From Saccoglossus kowalevskii (taxonomy: Eukaryota; Hemichordata; Enteropneusta; Harrimaniidae), in NCBI RefSeq assembly GCF_000003605.2, contig NW_003126883.1:1243611-1286742 (forward strand): a stretch of DNA of 43,132 nt. The letters are read 5' to 3'. The translations under genes and the position numbers were made by a program. Under the pieces are notes generated by a model, which saw only the letters and a list, made by a program, of their open reading frames with translations, did not search any database and was not told the DNA's origin. Numbering within the stretch: the first letter of the stretch is position 1; the number at the start of each line of letters is the position of its first letter. This document shows, piece by piece, positions 12,414-23,272 of this stretch.

Positions 12414-13479
12414 TATTTTAATACATACAGGTACACTCACAAAAATGCACACAAAATATTAATTAGAGAATTTATTATATAACCTTGACAAAGAAAATCA
12501 TTATTTGTCCTTGCCATAATTATCTTATGTATTATTCCCAAACTTCATGTTCACAACTGGCGGTTTAGCAATATTGTCAACTTCATAGTGGCTGCAGGAT
12601 TTGAAAAAAAAATGAAGTGATTGAAAATATTGTATTCACTGACATTTATTTTGTCGTAACATTTTTATGTACATGTATACCATAGGTCCATAGTATCTTT
12701 TTCTTACTGATTTGACAACCGTAGAGACTGTTTGCCTGACCTAATTTGACACCCACTGTTGTTGCCACACCCACAGTTCTTTCAACCAATCATTACTGTT
12801 AGTAGTTTGTTTGTTGTTTAATTGTAACTTGCTTGTAATCGAGTGAAGCAAATAAACAGTTGAGTTATTGTTGCCGTACGGTAAACTTGTCTTCTCGAGT
12901 TCTCTATTCCAGGTTTCTACCCGCAACTTACTCAACTTGCGCACAACAACACTATGTACTTGACAGTTTCCAGTACTGTATGATGACACTATCTTCAGGG
13001 CCTACCTGTTAGTTCCATATTGAAGGGGCAATGGGGTAGCTGGAAATAAAATGGAAGTTCCATTTACAGTTAAAAAATAGGATACAGATAAAGCTAATTC
13101 AAAATTACTGATTACATTTTACACCTTGCCTATGTCTATGTCTATGAATTTATGGTTTTTATTTATTTAAATTACATTATTATGAAAATAAAAACGATTG
13201 AAAGCTAAAAGTCAGTTGCCTGTGCCGAGAGAGCCACGGAACTAAAACAATATGTCAGCCGTCACCATCCAAAAACGTTTTTTTTTAAACCATTTAATGC
13301 ACATGAATTTCAATGTTCTGGTAATCTCTGATGCGACTGCAGTCTTTGAAACAAACTTGAGGGACTCTAAAATGTAATTTATGGTACGCGACTTAAAAAG
13401 CGCAATTTAATGCACATGAATTTCCCAACATAGGTTTAAATGTTCTAGTTGTCTGTGGTGTCACATTGGTGTGGGAAGC

Positions 13480-13930
13480 AGTCGATGAAAAATCCCAGCA
13501 AAGGTCAAACGTATTGTTATGCTAATTTGATTTCCGGCATGTTAGTTTAAAAGAAATGAAAGATTTTTTTAATTTTCTCGGCGATAGCTACATTAATTGC
13601 AACCAAAAGGTTATCAGCAAGATTCCAGGGATGATAGTGACAACCACCAAAATGTAATTGAAGTCAAATAAACACAAACCGTTGTGAATTTTTATGGGGA
13701 ACATAGATTCATTTTTATTATAGATTCTAGGGAACAATTCTTCATGGTGTAATTCAATCTGGCATGGAAAAACGAAAAAGTCAGGATAATTAAAAATGGC
13801 GACAAAGGTCAAAAACCTTGTTACGCTAATTAATTTTTGCAATGGCAACGTTATTAAATTTTCTCGGCGATAGCTACATGAATTGGAACGAAGACGTTAT
13901 CGGCAAGATTCCAGGAACGACGTGTGAAGC
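13480..13930. repeat. Local tandem duplication in the right arm
   Basis: Two similar segments lie about 300 bp apart: near 13505-13645 and near 13800-13920. Both carry AAGGTCAAA, then TTTTCTCGGCGATAGCTACA, then GCAAGATTCCAGG. Only one equivalent (inverted) is seen in the left arm near 8560-8620, so the duplication came after the arms formed, or the left arm lost a copy. Confidence 0.7.
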
Positions 13931-14315
13931 ATGAAGAACTGTTTTTAGTCGTAGCGTTAAATAGGGGACTAAACCATTGTTAACTTTTTAGGGGAATGGA
14001 AATGCAAGGGAGCAAATCGTTTTTATGCTATGAAAAAGAAGACCATGAACATACTTTATGTACAACATAATTTTTTGTTTGATTAAACATGTGCCTAACG
14101 TTTTTAGGTTCATGTGCTGCAAGTTGGAGTGCACATACCTAAGCGGTTATCCCTCAGCAAATAATTTAGCCTAGATTAAATGACTTCTCAAAAGTGAATT
14201 ATTCGTGGTGTATTTTAAATCTAACTGGACCGGAAGTAGAAATTTGTTACTACTCCTAGTATAAAGTATCGATAGTAATAAATAAATAAATACACCAACG
14301 TATGTAAGGGAGCTT

Positions 14316-15655
14316 TTCGTGTGATTTTCAAAACAAAATGTGAAAAGTGCCCAAAAAACTATCCTGCTCCCTTAAGCTTATCTTATAACGGCTAGACCCA
14401 ATTACCTTCATGCACAAAATTATGATTAGTCAGTACGTGAGTAACAAGGAAAGTGTAAATTTTAGTTCTACGGTTATAAATTAATTAAATTCAGTAAAAT
14501 GCAGATTGCGGAATAACGGGAAGTAGCACAGAATTTCATGATCGGTCCCCAGATGTGCTTGTGATGATTTTCATGTCGAGAATAGCATACAGAAATGAAT
14601 AGTTACAATGGCACTGGGGGTGCTCAGCCCGAGCTAAGCATTCACTCACACATTATTCACCCATATACAGTCCCTTTATATGGTAAATAGAGTCAGTGAC
14701 CAGGAGCTGTAATGATTACAGCTTCCTGCTGTGACTAAGCATCTGGACGGGATCTTAAAAATGGATCAGATTTAACCCATACCCAGCATTTCTTAGCCCG
14801 TGCTAAGTGTTCACGCACATGTTTTTAGCACAGGCTAACCTTTTTAATCTTTTGCTAAGAAGCTGTGCACAAACGCAAATGTTACCTTCACATTTCTGTA
14901 AATACTGGTACCTATTTATAAATGTTAATTCAAATTAAAACAAAAGATTGTGATTTATGCTTGCAGCTGATTGGACGACACTAAGGTCATTTCAGAATTA
15001 TATTCATTTTCACCAGTGACAACTATTATTCATCAAACAGTTTTCAACTTCTTTTTCGAAATATTATTAGAATATTTATAAATTGATGCCCGCATTCCCT
15101 GGTAGTCCAAAATGACAACTTTCTATTTATAACATTATAGATTCTGACAATTGTACATATTATCAGTACAGCGGATTTACAAATACCAGCATAAAACAAG
15201 CGCCCAGTCAGAATAGCTTTGCTAAATTTTGTATATGTATTTTATATTGTGCTGTATTTTGTTTTGTTTTTGTATTTCTGCTATGCAACTATTTTAATTC
15301 CTCCTGGGGAATTTCCAGTGTTCTCAATAAACATGGTATTTTCTGAACATGAGATAAGGATAACAGTCAAGCTTAAAATGTTATTTGGATTATTATCTGA
15401 ATAATTTGAATGTGTGAATTGTGATACTAAACATCAAATTTTCATCCAAATGTTCATATTTTCCCCCAATAAAACTTTGAGAACAAGCCATGCATGGCAC
15501 AGTCCCCGCTAGTTATCAAATTTAAGATATATAGTTTTGTTTAAAGTAATATAAACATGTCAGAAGTATGGATCCAGAAGATAATGCATAACATTGAAAT
15601 GATTGACATCTTGTATCTGATCGTCTAACAAGTACTTGTCAATATTGAGAAATAT
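14316..15655. other. Intergenic spacer with a TIR-element relic
   Basis: Mostly AT-rich with nothing recognisable, apart from 14610-14880. That stretch carries several TTAGCCCGTGCTAAG-like motifs and an end-like AGCTGTGCACAAACGCAA, resembling the right end of the element at 24348-24965. Confidence 0.5.
14610..14880. mobile_element. Relic of the Harbinger-like TTAGCCCG element
   Basis: Contains CAGCCCGAGCTAAGC, CTTAGCCCGTGCTAAG and TTAGCACAGGCTAAC, and ends near GCTGTGCACAAACGCAA. The same motif set and end sequence occur in the better preserved copy at 24348-24965. The left end is not found. Confidence 0.55.
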
Positions 15656-16476
15656 TGGTCTGGAACAGCATTAATTAAAACAAAATGGCCACCAGTCGAC
15701 CATTTTGAATACATCTATATACATGTATCTATAACATGACGTCAAACAAATATATAAAATATGATCATTATCAGTGTAAACTGAGAACAGACTTCTCATG
15801 GTAGAGTGAACCAAGTGAGTATTGGTCACCAAATCCAGGAAGAGAATAACACACTGGGGAGGAGCACTTGTAGCCAAGGTGTTTATTGCTCAACTGCTAG
15901 GCCTGGAACTGAGTTTAAATACTCATGAGATGTTCCATACAATGTATCAATATCATTATGCAAATAACTAAACTAAACGTCATAGCCTCAAATCATTACA
16001 ATCAGTCAAAGCAGGGCAGAGATATAGCACTAGAACTGTATTCATAAAACAAAATGGCTGCCAGTCGGCCATTTTAAATTGGATCTGAAAAATGAAATGA
16101 TGTGCATCAAGGTCCCATAATGTCCAACGTATGTATCAAGTTTGAACAAAATCCATCAATAAACGCCAAGATCCAGTTCAGGAATGCCAAATGGGATTTG
16201 ATGATTTTTTAGTGTAAAAACGGCTGCCATTTGGCCATTTTGAATCAGATAGTCAAACCAATATATCTATGTCATGATGTATAATGAATATATAAAATTT
16301 AAATTTAACCGAAAAATAAAATGATGTGCATCAAGGTCCCATAATGTCCAACGTATGTACCAAGTTTGAACAAAATCCATCCATAAATGCTTGATTTTGA
16401 TGATTTTTTTAGTACAAAAATGGCCACCATTCGCCATCTTGAATCAGATCGTGAAACAAATTGGTGTACATATGTA

Positions 16477-18993
16477 CCGTATTTATCTGGGTAAGAGCCC
16501 ATGCCCTGGCAAACGCCCACCCCCACTTTTGACACATTAAAGAAGTTGAGTTCATATTCTTTTTCTACACAAAAATAACAAAAAACTATTTTCTATTTGT
16601 TGACTGTGGTTTTATTAACAGTTGACATTCTTGCAGTCTGTTGTGATGCTTATAAACATTCTTTAAAAATAATTGTTAATTGCATAAAACAAGGGGTGAA
16701 CGTGAAATAGCTCAGGGCAGCAAGTTCACCGCTGATTTACATTTATTTTTCAAGATTTTTTTTTCAGAATCATAACAGTCAGCAAGTCTATAAAAATATA
16801 TATTAAAGCAGAAACGGTAGTTCCCTTTTTAGCTCCGCTGTCGACTTTGTCGAGCTGAGCTTATCATATGAGTGATTGTCCATCGGCGTTCGTTGTCTGT
16901 CGTCGTCCGTGTCAATGTTCAACTTTTTTGACTTCTTCTTGAAAACTACAAGTATCAATGCTTTGATACTTGGTGTATATGTACCTTGGGTAGACCTCTC
17001 TCAGATTTGTTCATTTCGTGATGATATCTTCAATTCTCTAATTTTGTGAATATTTTTGTCATTTTTGGTAAAAAGTGATATTTTCCACTTCTTGTTGAAA
17101 ACAAAAAGTCCAATTGCTTTGATATTACATATATAGGTACTACATGTAGACCTCTCTCAGATTTATTCATTTAGTGATGATATCTTCAATTCTCTAATTA
17201 TGGTGAATATTTTTGACATTTTTGGTAAAAAGTGATATTTTCGACTTCTTGTTAAAAACCAAAAGTCCGATAATTGCTTTGATGTAACATATATAGGTAC
17301 TACATGTGGGCATTTCCCAGATATGTTCATTTCATGATGATATCTTTAATTCTCTAATTTTGGTGAATATTTTTGTCATTTTTGGTAAAAAGTGATATTT
17401 TCGACTTCTTGTTAAAAACAAAAAATCCAATTGCTTTGATATTATATAAATAGGTACTACATGTAGACCTCTCTCAGATTTATTCATTTCGTGATGATAT
17501 CTTCAATTCTCTAATTTTGGTGAATATTTTTGACATTTTTGGTAAAAAGTGGTATTTTCGACTTCTTGTTAAAAACCGCAAGTCTGATTGCTTTAATATT
17601 ACATAAATAAGTACTACATGTGGACCTCTCTCAGATTTGTCCATTTTGTGATGATATCTTTAATTCTCTGATTTTGGTGAATATTTTTGTAATTTTTGGT
17701 AAAAAAGTATATTTTCGACTTTCGTAAGACTGCTTTTGCTATTATATATATAGGTACTACAGGTAGACCTCGCTCAGATTTGCTCATTTGATGATGATAT
17801 CTTCACTTATCTAATTTTAATGAATATTTCTGTCATTTTTGGTAAATAGTGATATTTTCGAATTCTTGTTTAAAACAGCAAGTCTGATTGATTTGATACT
17901 ATACATATTGTTCTATTTCTAATGATATCTTCAGTTCTTTATTTGTGCAATGTTCATTGCTAACAGCGGAGCTATCTCAGCCGACAGGCTGCTTGTTGAA
18001 ATTTGTCGTGGCCCTAAAAAGGGCCGGCCGTTTGGTTTGTGCTTCCTTAAAAACGCTTCAAGCAACTCGTATAAGGAGAGCCGCCAAGCATGTGTCACAC
18101 TCGGACGGCCGTAGCATCATCAACAATTAAACCAATGTTTCAATATTGTAGCAGTCCAATTTTTTTACCATTTTTCATCACTGCTATTGCATTTCTGTCA
18201 TGAAAACTATTCTTCTGTTGTTGGATAAAGAAAAAAAAAACTTCCTATTTCATGCCCACCGCGATATCCATATAGTGAGACCACCAGAACTTGCTGAATG
18301 ATAACTTTCACCATGATTGATAAGCATCTGATAAGAAAGCAATGTCACAATACGATTTGACCTTTATGATGAAACACTAGTAGTGATGTCATTCTTAGCC
18401 AATCAGTAAAGCAGATGCATAACGATCAAAGATGATTGCCAGACTGTAAACAAAAGCATTGTGTGCCATCGCAGCAGGGCAACCCCATTTTTCTTGTCTC
18501 TTTATTGTGATTAGACATGAATGAAAAGTGCCAAGCTGACAGACTGCAAAATCCGTGGATTAAAAGTGTCTAAATTGTGTGAGTAGATATCAACAAATTT
18601 CAGGGCAAATCTGTAGGGATTTTGTTCGACGGCAACAGTGAAGCCGACTTGGACTTGAGGGTTTTGAGTTTGACGAAGATGGCAATGAACGTACAAATAA
18701 AGATGTGAGAATTTTTTTCAAACAGCTATGAATTTTTATAATTTTTACTGTGTAAATTTGTAAATTTTTATTGATCTTGTATGACAGTTGATCCGCAATT
18801 TGTTAAGACCGGAAATAATTTTACGCAGTTTAACTCCTGACATTTTTGTTCATTTTGAGTTCGCGCAAATATAGGCCGTGTTTGTCGGTGAGGAAATCCC
18901 AATTCAAATTATTTTTTGCAGGGGATATCCGGGCAAACGCCCACCCTTATTTTTTGGAAATTTTCCATGTTCAGGACCCTAGGATAAATACGG
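16477..18993. mobile_element. TA-flanked DNA transposon with CCGTATTTATC ends (copy 1)
   Basis: Terminal inverted repeats begin CCGTATTTATC on both sides, with TA duplications at 16475-16476 and 18994-18995. Shared interior landmarks with the second copy (41108 onward) include GAACTTGCTGAATGATAACT-like sequence near 18290, a degenerate coding stretch near 18610-18700 and TTTTACGCAGTTTA near 18820. GGCAAACGCCCACCC occurs near both ends in the same orientation. The element is non-autonomous and is itself interrupted by a family-1 element. Tc1/mariner-like by target site only. Confidence 0.85.
16831..17993 (+). mobile_element. Family-1 hairpin element with about six to seven core units (copy B)
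   Basis: Starts with the hairpin AGCTCCGCTGTCGACTTTG (16831-16861) followed by TATCATATGAGTGATTGTCC and a GTC-rich stretch. It then carries units of about 157 bp marked by GACTTCTTGTTAAAAAC near 17090, 17245, 17405 and 17560, with further degenerate units to 17880. It ends AACAGCGGAGCTATCTCAGC then CGACAGGCTG. It sits inside the TA-flanked transposon, which continues on both sides. Confidence 0.88.
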
Positions 18994-19153
18994 TACAATA
19001 TTATGTGTGATGTATGTGTGAAGTTAGATTGTGATTGGTCCAGGCATGGACACATGGACGCAAAAAGGTCACAACATAAGTCCCTCTTTTTGGACTGCAT
19101 CCATACGGGGACTAGTGAATGATTACGGAGTGGAAGTTTAAAGCTGTATAGTT

Positions 19154-19256
19154 GCGAGGCGAGGCGAGGCGAGGCGTAGTGTAGTGTAGTGTAGTGTAGT
19201 GTAGTGTAGTGTAGTGTAGTGTAGTGTAGTGTAGTGTAGTATAGTATAGTATAGTA
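19154..19256. repeat. Pentanucleotide microsatellite, LINE tail
   Basis: Three successive five-base repeats: GAGGC (19154-19175), GTAGT (about 19176-19240) and ATAGT (about 19241-19256). The last runs directly into the 3' end of the minus-strand LINE relic, so the array is probably an expanded LINE tail. The ORFs with repeated HYTTL stretches are artefacts of this array. Confidence 0.85.
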
Positions 19257-19854
19257 TATTTTATTTGACACAAAAAAATGCATGGAAAATACATAGTCTA
19301 TGGCCAATATACATTACTTACTTATACAACAAATAAACAAACACTGTAAAAATATAAAATAAATGTTAGAAAAAATGTTAAATATTAAAAGTTTAATTTT
19401 TGTTTTCTGTTAAAATATCATTGATGAATTTTCCCAGGCTGTTGGTAATGAAACCATCATTTGAACTTAAAATTTGTTTGAACATGTTTTGTTCTGATAA
19501 TGTTAGTAGACTATCATTATACAATGACAAAGTATTAATAAATTGTGTACGACTAGTTACCTTTACAATACAAACCAATAATGCATGTATTTCATCACCA
19601 ATAGCCTTGTCTTCACACAAATTACAAATTCTTTCCTCTGAAGGCATGCCTTTGTATCTTAACCTTTCAATTGGCAGTGTATGAGCAGAGATTCTAACTT
19701 TGGTTATACTTGTTCTATGACTAATATTTTTTACAAGTTCTAGATATGGCTCAAATTCATATTTTCATTTTAATGTCTTGTAAATGCGTAATTTATTATT
19801 TTCTGTTTTTTGGAAGGCTGGCAACCACTGGTATGTATGTCTTAGAATAAACAT
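19257..19854 (-). pseudogene. LINE (non-LTR retrotransposon) ORF2 C-terminal relic
   Basis: Minus-strand translation gives TYQWLPAF, KLRIYKTLK, a stop at 19767-19765, then YEFEPYLELV, HRTSITKVRISAHTLPIE and RYKGMPSEERICNLC, followed by GDEIHALLVC. This matches the C-terminal zinc-knuckle-like segment (RxCxxC, then DExHxLxxC) common in CR1/RTE/L2-type LINE ORF2 proteins. The frame ends at 19393. The 3' UTR follows with CAAATAAAATA directly before the microsatellite tail. The copy is 5'-truncated and inactive. Confidence 0.85.
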
Positions 19855-19861
19855 TTATCAC

Positions 19862-20347
19862 CTAACTAGTGGCAGTGTAATCACCTCCTCAGAAAAAGAT
19901 AGAAAATAGACTTTCTAAGGCATGGTCAGCTCTAAACAGATTAGATGCTGTTTGGAAATAAAATCTACCAGATGATCTAAAGCGCCGCTTGTGTCGTAAC
20001 ATTGCTGAATCAATCTTGATGTATGGTGCAATTGCACCAAATCTCTAGAATCAAAACTAGATGATACTTACACAACTGTATGCTTGTGGATCTCTCTTCA
20101 GCATCTCAGGGAGAATGCACCCTACAAAAAAGCTATTATATGGTGATCTTGTAGCCATCATATCCTGCACTCAAAACAAGAGATAGCTAGCACTTTTACT
20201 TTGGATGCCTAGACCTAGTCACATGCGAGTGGGTTGTCCAGTAAAAACATATTTTGTCCAACCATGCTCAAATACCGAATGCCTCCTAAAAGACCTCCCA
20301 ATACTGATGCAGGACTGCGATGGATGGCGTTCTCGAGTCCTGGATGG
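19862..20347 (+). pseudogene. Second LINE ORF2 C-terminal relic, plus strand
   Basis: Plus-strand frames with frameshifts and stops read DIENRLSKAWSALNRLDAV (after a one-base shift), then NLPDDLKRRLCRN, AESILMYGAIAP, LWMPRPSHMRVGCPVKTY and LLKDLPILMQDCDGWRSRV. The order is typical of the region after the reverse transcriptase in LINE ORF2 (KAW..LN.LD..WK, LP..LK, ES.L.YG, GRP...Y, DR..WR.RV). It is a different LINE type from its minus-strand neighbour. It is dead: internal stops include positions near 19961 and 20046. Confidence 0.8.
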
Positions 20348-20479
20348 CTGAGCTATCCAAGTCAAGTCAGAAATTTCTTGTTGAGTTGAGCTTATTCATA
20401 GATTATTTTGGAATTGCGTTCTCGGCATATTTGAATATCAAATCAATGAATAACGGAATATACAGGATTTTCTTTTTGT

Positions 20480-20664
20480 AGATATGAAGATGATACAGCT
20501 CATTCAGCAACAGGATTTACATTGCAGCCAACGTGCTAGCTTTTCGCTCAGTGAACAGGCTTACTGACCATGAAAAGAAAGTGCTTAGTGCTGTATCTGA
20601 GGGAAGTGATGTGTTTGTTGCAACGAAGACCGGATTGGGCAAGTCGATATGTTATCAGTTTTGA
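20480..20664 (+). pseudogene. RecQ-like helicase N-terminal fragment
   Basis: In one frame: LTDHEKKVLSAVSEGSDVFV, then ATKTGLGKSICYQF and a stop at 20662-20664. The arrangement Q/L..A-rich helix, DVFV, TKTGLGKSICYQ matches motif 0/I of RecQ-family superfamily 2 helicases (DVFV.PTG.GKSLCYQ), including the Walker A lysine-serine. The rest of the helicase domain is not found downstream. A second open frame overlaps (20570-20806) but does not match helicase motifs. This is probably a retrocopied or transposon-carried fragment. Confidence 0.6.
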
Positions 20665-21360
20665 CAGTTTTGTTAGTTTACTAAAAGAAGGTTTGCACAA
20701 ATATTTAGACATTCCATCATCTTCATTCACTTGCCCACAAGCAATTTTCAAAGTTGGAATAACAAATTTTGAGAAAGTCCCAACGAATATAGATCTTCTG
20801 TTTTGATTCCTGGTGAATAAGCGCAAAGTCTACACTTCGCCATTGCAGTGAAATACAGTTTTTCCTAACACAACCACACACAGGTTCATGGGATGGTTAT
20901 GAATGGCCGGCTTTAGCGCAACCATGCAATTCGGACGATGATTGTAACTAATCATGTAGATAACTTCTACAACAAGAGGTGTTACCACTGTAGCACAAAG
21001 TGAGATTTGTTTTGTCTGAGGTACCTGAACTTATGTAAACATACTGTTAATTAACTGTTTCATCCTGTCCCTCATTACAAGGTCGAACGCCCACTTTATG
21101 GCATTTCTTTTGTATGGCATGGCAATTTATGAACACCTTTGCCCAATGATCACCAGTGGAAGTTTTGATGGGTGACCCTCTCCCCCTGCTCAATTTTTCT
21201 TTATTGTGTATTTTTCCAATAGTAGTTATTTCAATGTATGTATTTTATTTCCTCATTGCTGGCTTGTTTTAATAAATTGTCTTACTTATTAATCTCTTGT
21301 GCGTAGTGTCTTTATGTGACAGGTCAAATGCATTAACATTCTAAATAGCCTTGTAATTTA
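20665..21360. other. Intergenic spacer
   Basis: Nothing recognisable apart from the tail of an overlapping open frame (to 20806) that I cannot assign. Confidence 0.4.
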
Positions 21361-21363
21361 CTT

Positions 21364-21375
21364 TGCGCATGCGCA
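21364..21375. promoter_or_regulatory. Perfect NRF-1-type palindrome
   Basis: TGCGCATGCGCA is the consensus palindrome for NRF-1, common in TATA-less animal promoters. A CpG-richer stretch follows, and a strong splice donor (TTTCG then GTAAGA) lies at 21507-21513, so a noncoding first exon of about 130 nt on the plus strand is possible. Confidence 0.5.
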
Positions 21376-21513
21376 GTGGTGCTCAACTTGACATCCAGTC
21401 AGTTGGTCACTGAGATTTGCGGCGTGAGCATCGCTTTGAAACCACTGAGGGACGACAACCCGTGCAGTATTTCCCATCTACTTTCCACGTTTCTGAATTC
21501 ACTTTCGGTAAGA

Positions 21514-22560
21514 TGATAGCTAATATTTGAAACGTATTTTGTAACAAATTTAGTGTAAACATTGTGTATTTCATTAACTTGTAAAACACAAGTAGGAGCG
21601 TGTATGCCACGTGTACCCATTTTTTGCACGGAACAACGTTGAAAGCCCATTTCATCTGTTCATCGTGGTAATTAGTTATTCGGGATACATAAACTTATTA
21701 TGAATTGTTCACCTATGATTAAAACACACAATAAATGTTTCTAAAGGCCATAAATTTTAAAATTTAAACAAAGTGTCAGTGTTTGATGGTTGTGTGCGGG
21801 TTTATTTTGTACCGGCATGTCCCTTCCCAGCCAAGTCACTTTTGAGTACACAAGCATTGATGTTTACATGTTTTGTATATTCTACTAGAAACTTTTTTCT
21901 CAGTCACAGTTGCGATGCAGACACTGATGTTGAAAAATCTGTGTCACAAAATCAAAATTTGAATTGAAGAACTGCCCATTCATATTGGTCTACAATGTAC
22001 ACCAGACTAGTGATTTGTTGTCTGTACAGTCGTAGAGATATTTTTCTTTAAGTTGCTGCTCGTGCCACATCAGAACACCATCAAACATTGAACATTACAT
22101 AATTCTTAGGTAAGTTGTGTTTGGTGAGAGGAGGTTAGCACACATGACATTAAACCTATAATATCTGAATACTATCCGTGCAACAATAGAATTACCATTA
22201 TCTTTATAAATAGTTTACAATATTGATACAGAAATGAGAAGGTTTCTATTGGCCAATTGAATAATATCGAAATGTTTTCAAAAGACATTATTGCGCACTG
22301 TGCTTGTTGATTGGCTGTTTTTTTTTTTGTTTTTTTTTTGGCTGCATGATTGGATTCAACTGCAATTGAAAATATTATAAATATTTACAAAGATGAAAGT
22401 AGTGCCTTTGTTGCACTGAGAGTATAAATATATAGGATAGCTATCTGTGATTGGGTGATGATGTAACTGTTATAGTTCACTCAAATTGTAATCCTTCAAA
22501 TAATAGTGACATTAGCATGACTGTCCAATATAGCAAATTCACTCACATGATTTGAAGCAG
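21514..22560. other. Intergenic spacer
   Basis: AT-rich. It contains a T-rich tract at 22318-22339. No gene or repeat family was recognised. Confidence 0.4.
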
Positions 22561-22710
22561 GTAGGTCATCACCTGCGCACACGCGGGAATTGAGTCCCAA
22601 GCGACGATAACAACACGCGCTAAAAACGCAGAGGTTTATGCGTAGACGCTTGTTTGTAAACAATGACACGCTATGGCCAACTAACGCATTCGCAGGTGAC
22701 GACTCCTCCC
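22561..22710. repeat. Short CpG-rich inverted-repeat element
   Basis: GGTCATCACCTGCG at the left is answered by CGCAGGTGACGAC at the right, about 140 bp apart, with several CpGs between. It could be a small MITE or a pair of E-box-like sites upstream of GCH1. Confidence 0.5.
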
Positions 22711-23264
22711 CTTTAACAATGTAAACAACATAAACTATGGTGTCCAAATATTCAATGGTGTAAACCCCTGAGATTACTAATAGGTATTGCCATACATATG
22801 TGCAAACTGCATATTTAAGTAAATGTGACACAAATATTTACCAAAAACATCAAACAGCTTGTAAGTTGTATAGCAAAGTGCGCCAACATTCGAATAATCC
22901 TGTCTTCTCCAAGTGACTCCCTAGCTAAGTGAAAAGTACGCCCTCTTCATTTATTATAAAATGTATGAATTTATTACTTGCTTCAATTTTCTACTAGTAA
23001 TTTGTCGTTTTCTTTCTTTATATAGAAATACAATATCACTTTGCAAAAATGAACTTTCTTTTAGATAAAATTACGAATCCCACATTTTCTTGTGTGTCTG
23101 GGAGGTCCGTTCTTGAGAAAACGTCTCGCATCTTGCGAGAGCGGAAACTGTTCGAGAAATAAAACCGGCGTAAAACTTGATTTGTTTACATTCGATCACA
23201 CACACGCCGGGCGTTAGTATTGAGTGGCCGTGGCGTGCCTGTATGATCCTCACCGGGAGCAAAC

Positions 23265-23272
23265 TATAAATA
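23265..23272 (+). promoter_or_regulatory. TATA box of GCH1
   Basis: TATAAATA lies 75 nt upstream of the GCH1 start codon, within a CpG-rich stretch (22.9-23.6 kb). Transcription would start around 23295-23300. If so, the small uORF at 23243-23269 is upstream of the transcript and has no effect. Further upstream, an inverted TCTCGC/GCGAGA pair sits at 23124-23140. Confidence 0.6.

Larger units (their letters stand above)
8005..14315. repeat. Giant inverted repeat, about 6.3 kb
   Basis: The left arm (about 8005-9790) and right arm (about 10765-14315) are reverse complements of each other, with indels and divergence, around a loop of about 1 kb. Matching blocks are 8075-8145 with 14180-14245; 8250-8330 with 14080-14170; 8355-8520 with 13925-14070; 8520-8620 with 13585-13670; 9238-9345 with 12540-12705; 9420-9480 with 12415-12495; 9505-9560 with 11070-11115; and 9726-9785 with 10770-10806. 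The right arm is longer because of a pogo-like insertion and a local duplication. No transposase was recognised. It could be a foldback-type element or an old inverted duplication. Confidence 0.85.
15660..19113 (-). mobile_element. Family-2 hairpin element, minus orientation, split by a transposon
   Basis: On the plus strand, 15660-16474 has repeated AAAATGGCYGCCAGTCGGCC-type blocks, each followed by stretches such as GATGTGCATCAAGGTCCCAT. These are the reverse complement of the 42.3-43.1 kb family. The element resumes at 18996 and ends with its capping hairpin at 19079-19113 (AGTCCC, TTTGGACTGCATCCATA, GGGGACT). The middle (16477-18993) is an inserted DNA transposon. Reading straight from 16474 to 18996 reconstructs the family-2 order CATATG, then ATTATGTGTGATGTATG. 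Confidence 0.85.

Noticed and set aside
18909..19307. 132-codon minus ORF with repeated HYTTL residues
   Set aside because: Translation of the GTAGT pentanucleotide microsatellite.
22496..22831. 111-codon minus ORF
   Set aside because: Overlaps the small inverted repeat; no recognisable domain.
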